From contig CAUYUJ010001448.1 in NCBI GenBank assembly GCA_963575745.1, forward strand, positions 250,001 through 314,000: DNA of 64,000 nt, given 5' to 3'. This DNA comes from Prorocentrum cordatum. Taxonomy: Eukaryota > Sar > Dinophyceae > Prorocentrales > Prorocentraceae. A program made the translations under genes and the position numbers. Positions 20,562 to 31,400 of the stretch are shown piece after piece. Under the pieces are notes generated by a model, which saw nothing but the letters and a program-made list of their open reading frames with translations, did no database searches and was not told the origin of the DNA. Each line of letters begins with the position of its first letter. Positions within the stretch are counted from its first letter, which is position 1.

Positions 20562-22380
20562 TTGGCCCAGCAGCTGACGCAGGCATCGTCGGATGAAGAA
20601 CGACTCAAACTTCTCATGGGCATTCACTACCAGTTCTTTCATCCACCGGACTACGAGATCGAGCGGATGATTAGAGCACTTGGACTACCAGCACAGATAC
20701 GCGAGTTGTGCAAGGGCTTGGCCGAGCACTGCGACACATGCTTACGTCGTCAACGAGCCATGAACAAGCCAGCCATCAAGACGATCGTAGCCTTGCGTTT
20801 CAGCGAACGCGTGCAAGTCGACCTGTTCTTTTTGTTCGAGAAGATATGGCTCATGATGATCGACGAGTGCCTTCGTTATCGTATCGCATGCTTGCTGGCA
20901 TCCAAACAGGGTCAAGACATTCTACGCGCCATAGTTCGTCACGGGATACGCTACTTCGGACCGATGGAGAACCTGGTCACGGATCAGGAAGGTGGACTGA
21001 CATCAGACAATGCGGCACTAGTGGCAGACAGATACAACATAGTGCTGGTCTTCGGTGGAGCAGACGGACACGCCACCACGGGCTTGGCGGAACGAGCGAT
21101 CCAGACGGTGAAGCTCACGGCCCTGAAGACCAAGCGCGATGTTACCAAGCAAGGACTAACGGAGATCACGGACGAGGACATCGTGGAGGAATTTGCGATG
21201 GCGGCGAACCTTTGCAAGAATTACGGAGGACCTGTACCCGCTCAAGGACTCTCTGGATATATGCCTCGAGACGCATGCGACCCAGAAGCGGAAACCCTCG
21301 CAGCGAGCAGAAGCGCAGTGGACCTGACGCCGGACCCGACATAACAACATTTTCGACTTCGCTTGCTGGCAAAATCCAACACTCAGGCGATTATCGAGGG
21401 GCGGATCGCGAAGGCGAGCAACACCCGGCAGCAGGCCCGGGATAATAATTGCATCGAATCGCTCAAACCACATGACCAACTGGACATATGGAGGACGCCC
21501 ACAAGAAAGGATCAATACCGCTGGGAGAGGACCAGCAGAGTTCATCAACTTGAACAAGGACAAAGCGGCAGCGACCGTTATACATCATAATCAACCGCAT
21601 AAGATACCGACGCGACGTCTTCGAGCAAAACGCGTGAGTTACTATTCTCTGGGCAGCTCCTTGGACGACTTCCAGATCTACCTACAGGGCGAGCAGATCA
21701 TGAAGCTGACGCAGCTGTTCGAGATCATCGAAGGCACACCACCTGGAACCGTACATCGCAGTGGAACCTTCAACGGTCAGACGACACCGCCGGAACTACT
21801 TCAGGATCCCTCGCCGACATGGTTATTGGCACAGCAGTTGGGCACCACAATTTTCAAGATGACGAGCGTAGACGGCATGATCTACGGATGTGGTATCCGA
21901 CAGGTGAGAGGCATTGAAGAGTTCACGCATGGAACGATAGACGCCTGGATGGATAATCACCGGAAGGACTACTACAGCAACGATATCGATATTGCCTGGC
22001 TGGTGAACATGGTCAAGATTGTCGGCAACGATTGGAACACATACAATTTCTTCCTGTTGGTATCCGAGCATCAGAATGCAGAAGAGAATCCAGGAACAGA
22101 CGTGCACCCCGATTTGAGCGACATTCCATTCATCGATGAAGATCCATACGACATTCCGAGTATTCTTCAGCCACCGCCACCAACGATGGACGCGAGGACT
22201 GATGAGCAACCACCAGCACCGCAGTCACCTTCGGCAGCATCGAGAAGTTCAATGACATTGACGCCTTCGCCTTCACCTTTGGCTCAGGCGGAGGAACCGG
22301 AAGCGAGAGTTGCGGGAAGGACGAGGGTATCACCAGTACTGGAAAGGCCACGTGGAGTGATTCGCAAGTTCCAGAAATAA
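20562..22380 (+). pseudogene. Retroelement integrase with intact DDE motif plus C-terminal region
   Basis: 20562-21344 encodes an N-terminal H-x3-4-H / C-x2-C zinc domain (GIHYQFFHPP ... EHCDTC) and the catalytic core: VQVDLFF (first Asp, about 20815), LVTDQEGGLTSD (second Asp, about 20980) and LAERAIQTVK (Glu, about 21090). All three acidic residues are present. A stop at 21342-21344 follows LTPDPT. The C-terminal continuation is in another frame from about 21345, entering the frame 21472-22380 (RGPAEFINLNKDKAAATVIH, RVSYYSLGSS), which resembles the SH3-like integrase tail and a Pro-rich linker. The enzyme would insert cDNA into the genome. The core itself is undamaged, but the polyprotein is broken on both sides. 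Confidence 0.68.
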
Positions 22381-22420
22381 GAGGTCAGTTCAACGAGATT
22401 TATCCAGAGAGCTCAGCGCA

Positions 22421-23225
22421 ATGATGCCTGATGAAGAACCTCATCCTAGCAATGCGGGGGCGACGTCAACCGTGCCGGACGACCTCGCACCAGCAATGCA
22501 TGAGGAAGACAGATCAAAGACCAGGCGCGACATGGAGCAGGCTCTGAGCGAGATCGTTGGAGATGAGGAGATGGCGAAAGAACTGGGTCAGCTCATCACA
22601 CCGGAGGATCTGGAACCGATCCGAGACGAACTTCCTGAACGATCGAGAGGGCGACCGACAGCAAGAGCAGCCACAGGAGTCAGAACAATATCGTCGCGAA
22701 GCTACGAGACCACCAAGACCGATTGAGCAAGTTGGACCAGGATCGTCAGAAGTGGTCAGACGTGATCGACATGATGCGCAAATTGACGACAACATCATTG
22801 ACCTGAATCACGAGCCAAAGCATCATCGGCCTGGACCACCCCCCAAAGCACTACCTGCTCGGAAGGAACCGCCAGCGCTGCTACAAGATGGTGAAGCAGC
22901 AGCTCCCGTATTGGATCAGACTCAAGGTGGAAGTGACGGAGCCTCCAGAGCCCCGGAAGAAATTCTTGCAAATGATGAAGCTCAAGGAAAAAACGTACCA
23001 CTACAAGACGCAGAGGAACTGTGCACCTGGTACCTTAGCAAAGCAGCAGACAGATCGACGATTCAGCCGGAAGCAGAATTGCGCAAGTTGTGCATGGACA
23101 GCCCTTCCACGGACAAAGTGAAGAATGACGACATCAGCGCGCGTCATATGGCAGCGGCGACACCATGGACATCCTCAAACAGCTGTTGTCTTACCAAACG
23201 CATATTCAGAGATGAACCTTCAAGA
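22421..23225 (+). pseudogene. Polyprotein tail before missing reverse transcriptase
   Basis: An acidic helical segment (SKTRRDMEQALSEIVGDEE, LGQLITPEDLEPIRDELPER) followed by charged sequence in shifting frames. The reverse transcriptase expected downstream is absent: the element ends at the CCGAACCGG array at about 23226. The element is therefore 3'-truncated or split by the satellite. Confidence 0.4.
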
Positions 23226-23438
23226 TGCCATGAAGGGACCGCACCGAACCGAGAACCGAGAACCGTGACCGAACCGGACCGAACCGGTCCAAAACCAGGA
23301 ACGTAGAAAACCGAACCGGACCGAACCGAATTCATTCAGAACCGAACCGGCGAGGACCGAACCGAGCCAGAACCGGAATCGAACCGGAACCGGGCAGCCC
23401 CTGAACCGAACCGACGGGAACCGAACAGAACCCCTTCT
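23226..23438. repeat. ~10-bp minisatellite (CCGAACCGGA-like), left flank
   Basis: Tandem CCGAACCGGA / CCGAACCGAG variants. The same family reappears in the same orientation at 25615-25822, bracketing the 18-bp array. Confidence 0.85.
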
Positions 23439-23439
23439 G

Positions 23440-25330
23440 GCGGGCTGCGACCCCCCTGGCGGGCTGCGACCCCCCTGGCGGGCGCGACCCCCCTCGCGGG
23501 CTGTGACCCCCCTGGCGGGTGCGACCCCCCTCGCGGGTGCGACCCCCCTGGCGGGTGCAACCCCCCTGGCGGGTGCAACCCCCCTGGCGGGTGCAACCCC
23601 CCTGGCGGGTGCAACCCCCCTGGCGGGTGCAACCCCCCTGGCGGGTGCAACCCCCCTGGCGGGTGCAACCCCCCTGGCGGGTGCAACCCCCCTGGCGGGT
23701 GCAACCCCCCTCGCGGGTGCAACCCCCCTGGCGGGGCAACCCCCCTGGCGGGTGCAACCCCCCTGGCGGGCGCGACCCCCCTGGCGGGTGCAACCCCCCT
23801 GGCGGGCGCAACCCCCCTGGCGGGCGCGACCCCCCTGGCGGGTGCAACCCCCCTGGCGGGTGCAACCCCCGTGGCGGGCGCAACCCCCCTGGCGGGTGCA
23901 ACCCCCCTGGCGGGTGCAACCCCCCTGGCGGGTGCAACCCACCTGGCGGGCGCAACCCCCATGGCGGGTGCAACCCCCCTGGCGGGTGCAACCCCCCTGG
24001 CGGGTGCAACCCCCCTGGCGGGCGCAACCCCCCTGGCGGGCAACCCCCCTGGCGGGCGCAACCCCCCTGGCGGGTGCAACCCCCCTGGCGGGTGCAACCC
24101 CCCTGGCGGGCGCAACCCCCCTGGCGGGCGCAACCCCCCTGGCGTGGCGGGTGCAACCCCCTGGCGGGCGCAACCCCCCTCCTGGCGGGTGCAACCCCCC
24201 TGGCGGGTGCAACCCCCCTGGCGGGTGCAACCCCCCTGGCTGGGCGCAACCCCCCTGGCGGGTGCAACCCCCCTGGCGGGTGCAACCCCCCTGGCGGGTG
24301 CAACCCCCCTGGCGGGCGCAACCCCCCTGGCGGGTGCAACCCCCCTGGCGGGCGCAACCCCCCTGGCGGGTGCAACTGCGCAACCCCCCGGCGCAACCCC
24401 CTGGCGCAACCCCCCTGCAACCCCCCTGCAACCCCCCTGTGCGCGGCTGCGACCCCCCTGCGGCGCGAACCCCCCTGGCGGGCGCTGGCGGCGCGACCCC
24501 CCTGGCGGGTGCAACCCCCTGGCGGGCGCAACCCCCCTGGCGGGCGCAACCCCCCTGGCGGGCTGCAACCCCCCTGGCGGGCTGCGACCCCCCTGGCAAG
24601 CGCGACCCCCATGGCGGGCGCGACCCCCCTGGCGGGTGCAACCCCCTCTGGCGGGCGCAACCCCCCTGGCGGGCGCGACCCCCCTGGCGGGTGCAACCCC
24701 CCTGGCGGGTGCAACCCCCCTGGCGGGCGCAACCCCCCTGGCGGGCGCGACCCCCCTGGCGGGATCGACCCCCCTTGGCGGGCGCGACCCCCCTGGCGGG
24801 CGCGACCTCTCTGGCGGGCGCAACCGTCTGGCGGGCGCGACCTCCCTGGCGGGCGCGACCCCCTGGCGGGCTGCGACCCCCCTGGCGGGTGCAACCCCCC
24901 TGGCGGGCTGCGACCTCCCTGGCGGGTGCCCTGCGACCCCCCTGGCGGGCGCGACCCCCCTGGCGGGCCTGCGACAATCCCTGGCGGGCGCAAACCCCCT
25001 GCGACCCCTCTGGCGAGCGCAACAACCCCCTGGGTGCAACCCCCCTGGCGGGTGCAACCCCCCTGGCGGGCGCAACCCCCCTGGCGGGTGCAACCCCCCT
25101 GGCGGGCGCGACCCCCCTGGCGGGTGCAACCCCCCTGGCGGGCTGCGACCCCCCTGGCGGGCGCGACCCCCCTGGCGGGTGCGACCCCCCTGGCGGGCTG
25201 CGACCCCCCTGGCGGGCGCGACCCCCCTGGCGGGCGCGACCCCCCTCGCGGGCGCGACCCCCCTCGGGGCTGCGACCCCCCTCGGGGCTGCGACCCCCTC
25301 GGGGCTGCGACCCCCGTCGGGGCACGTCGC
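23440..25330. repeat. 18-bp minisatellite, about 100 units (GGGTGCAACCCCCCTGGC)
   Basis: The unit is GGGTGCAACCCCCCTGGC with variants GGGCGCAAC, GGGCGCGAC and GGGCTGCGAC. The left half is almost homogeneous GGGTGCAAC; the right half is mainly GGGCGCGAC and GGGCTGCGAC, with a disordered segment at about 24375-24510. Because 18 is a multiple of three and the unit has no stop in any frame, five of the six frames stay open for about 580-850 codons. The resulting hexapeptide repeats (GATPLA, GGCNPP, GVAPAR, GGCTRQ) should not be annotated as proteins. Confidence 0.95.
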
Positions 25331-25361
25331 TGGAGGGCCTCGCGCCTCCACGCCTCCACGT

Positions 25362-25567
25362 TTCTCCTCCTCCTCCTCCTTCTCCTCCTCGTCGTCCTCC
25401 TCCTCCCTCCTCCTCCGCCTCCGCCTCCGCCTCCGCCTCCGCCTCCTCCTCCTCCTCCTCCTCCTCCTCCTCCCTCCTCCTCCTCCTCCTCCTCCTCCTC
25501 CTCCTCCCTCTCCTCCTCCTCCTCCTCCTCCTCCTCCTCCTCCTCCTCCTCCTCCTCCTCCCTCCCT
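25362..25567. repeat. (CTC)n pyrimidine tract
   Basis: CTC triplets with CGC and CCT interruptions, ending in CCCTTTTTTT. Confidence 0.92.
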
Positions 25568-25614
25568 TTTTTTCAAACTGGGTCGTCGCTTGCGCAGACG
25601 GGGCGCCCAACGTC

Positions 25615-25822
25615 GCACCTGACCAGTCGGGCCGAACCGAACCGGAGCGGCCACTCGAACCGAACCGAAACGGTCGGACCCAACCGCGCGAAAACCGGAA
25701 CCGAACCGAACCGGCGGCAGGCCCAAGCCGAACCGGCCGAAATCGGACCGATGTCAAACCGAACCGGCCAAGCAAAACCGACCCGGCTGCAGAACCGGAC
25801 CGAACCGAACCGAGCCGATCCC
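25615..25822. repeat. ~10-bp minisatellite (CCGAACCGGA-like), right flank
   Basis: Same family as 23226-23438. The outer borders of the two flanks share CATGAAGGGAYCG in inverted orientation (about 23228 and 25816, one mismatch). Confidence 0.85.
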
Positions 25823-25823
25823 T

Positions 25824-27953
25824 TCATGCTGAGGGGTTGCGATTGAAAAGACTGGAAATCATACACATAGCACGCATGAATGATAGCCACGGCGTAGCTG
25901 TGAACGTGTTGTACTCGTAGTTGGCGTTGCCGCCGACGGATCCACTCTCGGTATTGGCCCATTTCTTAGCCTCGACGGACGCGAAGCGGGCAAGTTCTCG
26001 AATAGAGGATTCGTCGGGCACGCGAAGATCGAACTCTCCGCTTCGATCAGCACGCCGTTGATGTATGCATATGTAACCGTCTTCGGGATCACGAGGACGA
26101 CCAGTTTGAGCGTGGTACGTGAAGCCCACGCGGTCGTCGTCCCTGGCGTTCGGGTCGTACTCCGCGTCGTGGCCGATGGGCCAGCCGACGAGGTGGAGCG
26201 GCTGTGCCTGATCCATCTCGTGGATGGGGGGGTCGGGATTAGAACCGATCTCACTTATATTCGCCTCGCAAGCGGCGAACAAGATGTCTGTAAGCTTTGT
26301 AGCTCGAGTCGTAAAATTGCTGCGGCGTGAACGAATAATCAATGTCCTAACTCTCTCTGCATCTCGTGGAGGCGAGGGAGGATGACGGGGATGTCTACCG
26401 TGCGGGGAACGTGCGCGTGAACGAGGTGTGCGCGACGCAATATCTGCGGCTGGTACGCCAATGTGGTACATGCATGCACATAGTCCCTCGTGATGAGCTT
26501 GCCCAACACACTGAAATCCGCATTCTGATCCTACCTCGCCCCATCTTTCTTTCTCCGTCAGTAATATGTTGCATATGTCTGGGCATCCATTCAGTTTAGG
26601 AGGTTCCGCTTCATGAGGTAAACCGTCGGGCCTCCGAGGCCCTCGTTTCGGAGGACATTGTATCGGAGTAGCGGGGAAGATAAGCGAGTGTTCCAAGAGA
26701 TCCTTCCAAAGGTCTGCTTTCTTCGTCTCGAAATGTTTGGTCATCATATCTGCGATCTGCTCTTTTGTTCCTACGTATTTGAGCTCGATATGTTCGAGTT
26801 GGCATGTTTCGCATATCCAATCCAGATTGATACGATGAGTACGATGAAGATGACGAAGTGCTGGTGTACGTCCCTTTTGGACAATTTTGATCACGGCCTG
26901 GTTATCCTCCAGGACGAGAAGACGTACTTTGGGAGCACTGATCTCTTGAGCTGGTTCTGGATCCACGTGTAGTACTGTACCTTCGTGGGATATTGTACGT
27001 CTCTTTGGAATCGTAGGTAATTCCGTGCTTAGCGGTAGTTGCCTACGGCTAGGAGAAGATCCCCGTGTAGGGGGTGCCTTGCGAGGCGTTGGTTTACGCT
27101 TCTTTTTGGCTGCCAATGTGGGACACATCGTCGGGTCGACGTGTCGACGGCAGCTCAGGCATGCATTCTTCTCTTTGCATGTTTTGGCAACTCCCACCAC
27201 GGCTTCCCAGAATGATAGTAGCGGTAACCCTTCCAGTCGTAGTGCGGAATCTAGAGCAACGATCTCAGATTCAGTAGATGAATGTGAAACAACCGTTTGT
27301 TTCTTACATACAGCGTTGACTGGAAAGAATGTATTGGGTCCAACAAGCGCAGCAAAAACACCGGTAGTGGATTTGGATGATGTAATGCAATCAGCGAACG
27401 AGGCGTCGGTAAAGAGCATGATGGATAACATGTCTGACGAATCGCCTATCCATCCGTGTAAGCAATGTGCACGCGTCGTTTTGATGTAGCATATCAACCG
27501 ATGTAGACGTTTGTCACATGTAGTATTCCATTTGGTAATTTCTCTGGCCAACATACATACCGGATGTAGAAGATCGAAACGACAGCAACGTGCCAGGTAC
27601 AGGATCTTCATTAGTACACTTGCCGCGTCCTGGCCCAGGATGCCCTCGTCTGAATAATCGGAATCAGTGAAGGAGGTGTCCTCGATGCCAGGGGTCTCGG
27701 CGTCAGGTAGGTCATGGTATGTGACGGGTATGGTAGTGGTAGATGTCGTGTCGACCGATTTTGCTGGACTGGATGATCGTGGCCGTGCGTTGAGCACACT
27801 AGTAGGTCTGGCGACCGACCCGGAGGATGTTGGCGATTTGGATCGCGAAGCCCTCGGCGAGTCGGATCGTTTCCGACGTGACCCTGTTCCCTGGGCGCGC
27901 TTGGAGGCGCATTCCAGGTATCGCTCAATGCACTGATCGGTAAAACCAAGCAT
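25824..27953 (-). pseudogene. Copia-type RNase H with long C-terminal extension
   Basis: The frame reads on from reverse transcriptase after a shift near 27960-28020 (upstream in frame: KDYNTAKHVRGIRHDMLGF). After a Ser-rich linker come LYLARCCRFDLLHPVCMLAR and the RNase H motifs LFTDASFADC (Asp), STESEIVALDSALRLEG (Glu) and LEDNQAVIKI (Asp), with a long insert (RRHVDPTMCPTLAAKKKRKP) before the last. KYVGTKEQIADMMTKHF is the usual copia C-terminus. The frame then continues about 250 residues beyond it, through an Arg/Ser/Pro segment to an acidic region (HDAEYDPNARDDDRVGFTY), an unusual extension of unknown role. It ends beside the 10-bp satellite. RNase H would remove the RNA template. Confidence 0.72.
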
Positions 27954-27959
27954 ATCATG

Positions 27960-28841
27960 TCGAATACCACGAACGTGTTTGGCCGTATTGTAATCTTTCT
28001 CATTGCGTGCAGGTATAGCATAGGGCGTATTGTGGACATTCTTTTGTCGAAGATGCTCTGCGGTACATCATATGCTTGTTGTCCACAACCCAAATATTGT
28101 GAGTATGGAGTAGGTGGATCCAAGTCGATACCGCGCTTGCGAATATAATCCCAGCCAGTCTGTAGATTACGAGCTGGGCCCGCCAATTTAAAATCGCCCA
28201 CATATACTGAAAGTATCAGTCCCAGTTTGTTGTCTCCATACGCATTCCCATCCTGAAATAGGCTCGAAACCAAGACTTTCCAAGCATGTACGGCATTTTC
28301 GCTCCCAAAAGACACCTGCGAGAGGGTGTCCGTATAGTGCCAATCGCAATCGGCATACTGGGTTCTTGTATTTTGACCATGATGTCGGTTGTCGCCATTT
28401 AGGTATAGTAATCCAAGTATCAACTGGATCAATTCGTCCGTCGCCGTATAATAATGCCTGCGTGTAGGCTCCAGGTGCGTCACTTTGCTCTCCCGCATAT
28501 TGCGGTAATAACGCAGTAGCATCGCAAAGTCTGGAAGCTTCTATATGCGAAGCACTGGAAGCGGCGTCGGCGAATATGGCGGCCAAACCAGTTTCATCTT
28601 TGCCTGTATTGCCCTGAACCACCACTCTGCCCTTGAATTTACGTAGATCAGGAGGAAGTTCCTCATGCTTGACTGAAGATAGCTCCAAGATATTGAAGAA
28701 ATGAACTTTTGTTCCATTGCGGATAGCTTGTGACTCAATATCAGCTTTTTCTGCAACAGTCTCCAACATCCATGTTTGTTTCTTTTCCAATCTCTCGCAT
28801 TCTTTTCGTGGGGCTTCTTGTGCACGTGGTTCTGCGGCAAC
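27960..28841 (-). pseudogene. Copia-type reverse transcriptase with YVGD in place of YVDD
   Basis: KFKGRVVVQGN (about 28630), AYTQALLYGDG (about 28450) and CRLRLALYGHPLAGVFWE (about 28340) are typical copia palm blocks. The frame shifts near 28205-28260, then reads LSVYVGDFKLAGPARN: the first Asp of the catalytic YVDD is Gly (codon 28196-28198). YSQYLGCGQQAYDV follows and a second shift leads into RNase H. The segment is also separated from integrase by an in-frame TAA at 28842-28844. With the catalytic Asp gone the enzyme would be inactive, so this copy is dead in several independent ways. Confidence 0.75.
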
Positions 28842-31400
28842 TTATTTCTTACTCAGGATTATGGTAACCAGTGCTGGGCGTAACCATGCTGAATCGGGTA
28901 TTTTATCTCTGTGTGCCGGCGTGTAGGTGGTTTCACGTGGCATGGTTGGTATCACTACCGACTGGGTGAACTGGCGTATAAGCGGGTTCAAAGTCCCAAA
29001 GTCGGTTCCCTCACTATCCACAAGTACCAAGGCACGGTCTTCTCCGTCATGCTGTTGTGGTAGTTGGCGGTAATACAGCACCGTAGTAATGTCACGTGGC
29101 CCACCAGGTAATTTGGCATACAGTATTTCTTTGTTTGTCACGCCTTTGACGCTTTCGTCGCGGATGACGTCGCCGTTGTCAGTGTCGCATGTAATCCGTC
29201 GTTCCACAGTATTCCAGGTGAATCCGCCGGATGTAGTAGTACGGAAATTGTTGACCTGTTTGTCCTGTCTTGTCCACACTCTTAGTGCAGCTCGGTCACA
29301 AGTCTCACGAGCTCGTTTAACGTCGTTGGCGTACTCGATCTCTTTCTTTTGCTGTCCACGTGAAAGTGTTTTCCAATGCTCGGGAAGAACGTGATCAGGA
29401 CGTGTAGATGTCTGCATACGTGTCTCGCGTCCACGAACCACCACCTTGCCGTCTGGCGTTATTTTTGGAAGCTCATAGAACTGAATCGTGCCTGTCCACG
29501 GCTCACTTAACTCCCTGTGGTCGTTGGCGCTAACACCATCCCAAACGTCTCGGAAGTTACTTTCTCCCTCAAAGGTAGAAGTCGTTTTGAAATCTCGTGT
29601 CACATCGAGTTGATCAACAGGTACAGGTATGTTCATGACGTCGTCCGTCGGAATGAACAGTTTCTTTCTTGGAGTACGGATATGTCTGATGACGCAATAT
29701 CCACGCTGTTCCCAGTAGTCTGGCTCCGGCGCCGGTGCAGCAACTTCAGCGGCCGATGTTTGGAAATCAACAGCGTTGTCCTCCGATGTCATCATAGATG
29801 GGTCATCCCATTCTTTGGGGTAGGAAAGTGGAGGATCAGGCATTGGCTTGTCACCCAAGGGGCGAGAAGTGGATGCCTTCACCTCGTCGTGTGCCTCAGG
29901 GTTATGATGTCGTAGAGTACCATCTTTCACGGGGTAGGTGAACTTGCCATCAGGGATGATGATGTCTTTGACTCTGTGCACATGACACAGTTCACCGTCA
30001 GGATTCTTGGCGTATGTAGCCGTGTCCAAGACCAGGTAGTCGCCTGACCATCGTCCGCCCGAGTGTAAGTGGTAACCCATGAATAATCCTTCCCGAGCAT
30101 TTTCTTTAAACTTCGCAGTCTCGTTGTCAATCTCGGGGTTGAGGCATTTCCAAAAGATCCGAGCACCGAATGGTATGCAGTGCCCAGGAAAGCTTTCGCC
30201 AAGTCGTATCTCATGAGCTGTCTTTTCTTCATGCTCCTCGTTGAGGGCGGCAACGCCCGTGGATACATGCACAAAATTGTGTCCACAGCAAAAGGCTTGC
30301 ATGGCCTCTTTCCACCATTCGTGCCCCAGTCCAGACATATTTAACACAGCTCTTGTACCGAGAATGACAATTTTGACAACGCGCTCAATCAATCCATTTG
30401 TCTGCGGACGATGTGGCGCACTCGCGTCGTGTCTCCATCCCAGTTGGCGGCAAGCTTCCTGAAGCTCTCCAGAGTTGTCTGTATAGATATGTTTCACCTC
30501 ATCGTTCGCGGCGATGAACTGTTGAAAGGATGCCTTTGTGGTAGCTGCGTCTTTGTGTAGCGCTGGGTAGGCCATGAAGATGCCGGTGTATCTGTCGAGG
30601 ACAACAAGTGCATATTTGTCGCCATGTTTGTCCGCGGCATCGTCTTTGGCCAGTACGATATGGTCGGCAGTTAGAGCCTCGCCGAACTTCTTCGGGACAA
30701 AAGCCTCGTAGGCGTTGTCCTCGTCGGCGGGGCCTGCCGGTGAATGTGGTTTGCGCTGTCGTCTACACGGGGCATTCTGTGCCATCGTACGAGAACAGAT
30801 CTCACAGTCGGGGTGTTTTGGGCTGTGAGTCATGTAATGCATCGGGTCGATCGGTTTCTTTTGTCTGTCGGGGAGAACTCGATCGTTGTCGCGATGCGTT
30901 CGCGTAGGCGTCTCTGTCGGCATGTCGTTATCTGCATGAGCTATATCTAGCCCCCCGCATTGTGGAGGGGAACACTGTGTCTGAGACGTAGGCGAGTCGG
31001 TGGTTGTGTCCACGTTGGGCTCGTCTGTGCTTGTGTCGGGAGGTTCTTCGACCGTGGTGGTCCGTGCTCCTCCTCCCTCTCCGACATGTGGTCTCTTGGG
31101 GCAGGTCCCTATGTGGGGCCGTAGCTCTTCTGCAGTGGTTGGTTGCTCTGTAGTTTTGCAGCACCAACAAGTGTCGTTACAGCGGGCGGATGAACGCTTG
31201 CGCTGACGACGGCGGGGTGCTGACGAAGTGCATAAACGTGGTGGTGGTATCAGTGTCAAGTCGTCGAGTCGTAACTCTGGCACTCGATTGTTGACTGGAA
31301 TCTTATACCATTGGCCCCCCGGATCCTGAAGCGGGTAGCCCAGCTCAGGATCCCAAAGCTGTCGAAAGCCATCAACCTCAATTAATTTCCCAACTGATAG
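28842..31400 (-). pseudogene. Copia-type integrase and connecting region
   Basis: About 850 codons in the same frame as gag-protease, after the TAA at 31401-31403. The zinc domain reads MHYMTHSPKHPDCEICSRTM. The catalytic core has ALTADHIVLAKDD (Asp), VKHIYTDNSGEL (Asp) and HRPQTNGLIERVV (Glu), so DDE is intact. KFKENAREGLFMGYHLHSGG is the usual post-integrase block. A long linker follows (RGYCVIRHIRTPRKKLF, WTGTIQFYELPKITPDG) to the TAA at 28842. Upstream, the first ~39 codons after 31401 (IEVDGFRQLWDPELGYP) complete the protease fold. A second Cys/His cluster (CNDTCWCCKTTEQ) precedes the zinc domain. Confidence 0.75.

Larger units (their letters stand above)
16755..23225 (+). mobile_element. 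Decayed LTR-type polyprotein retroelement, 3' truncated
   Basis: Order: gag, CCHC knuckle, protease, methyltransferase-like block, zinc finger, integrase; integrase before the missing reverse transcriptase would fit the copia order. No long terminal repeats were found by eye. It carries at least five frame changes. It faces the minus-strand copia-type element across the minisatellite, tail to tail. Confidence 0.6.

Noticed and set aside
23220-25920. Five overlapping open frames of about 580-850 codons on both strands
   Set aside because: All are translations of an 18-bp minisatellite with no stop in any frame plus flanking arrays; no start context, domain or codon pattern supports a protein.
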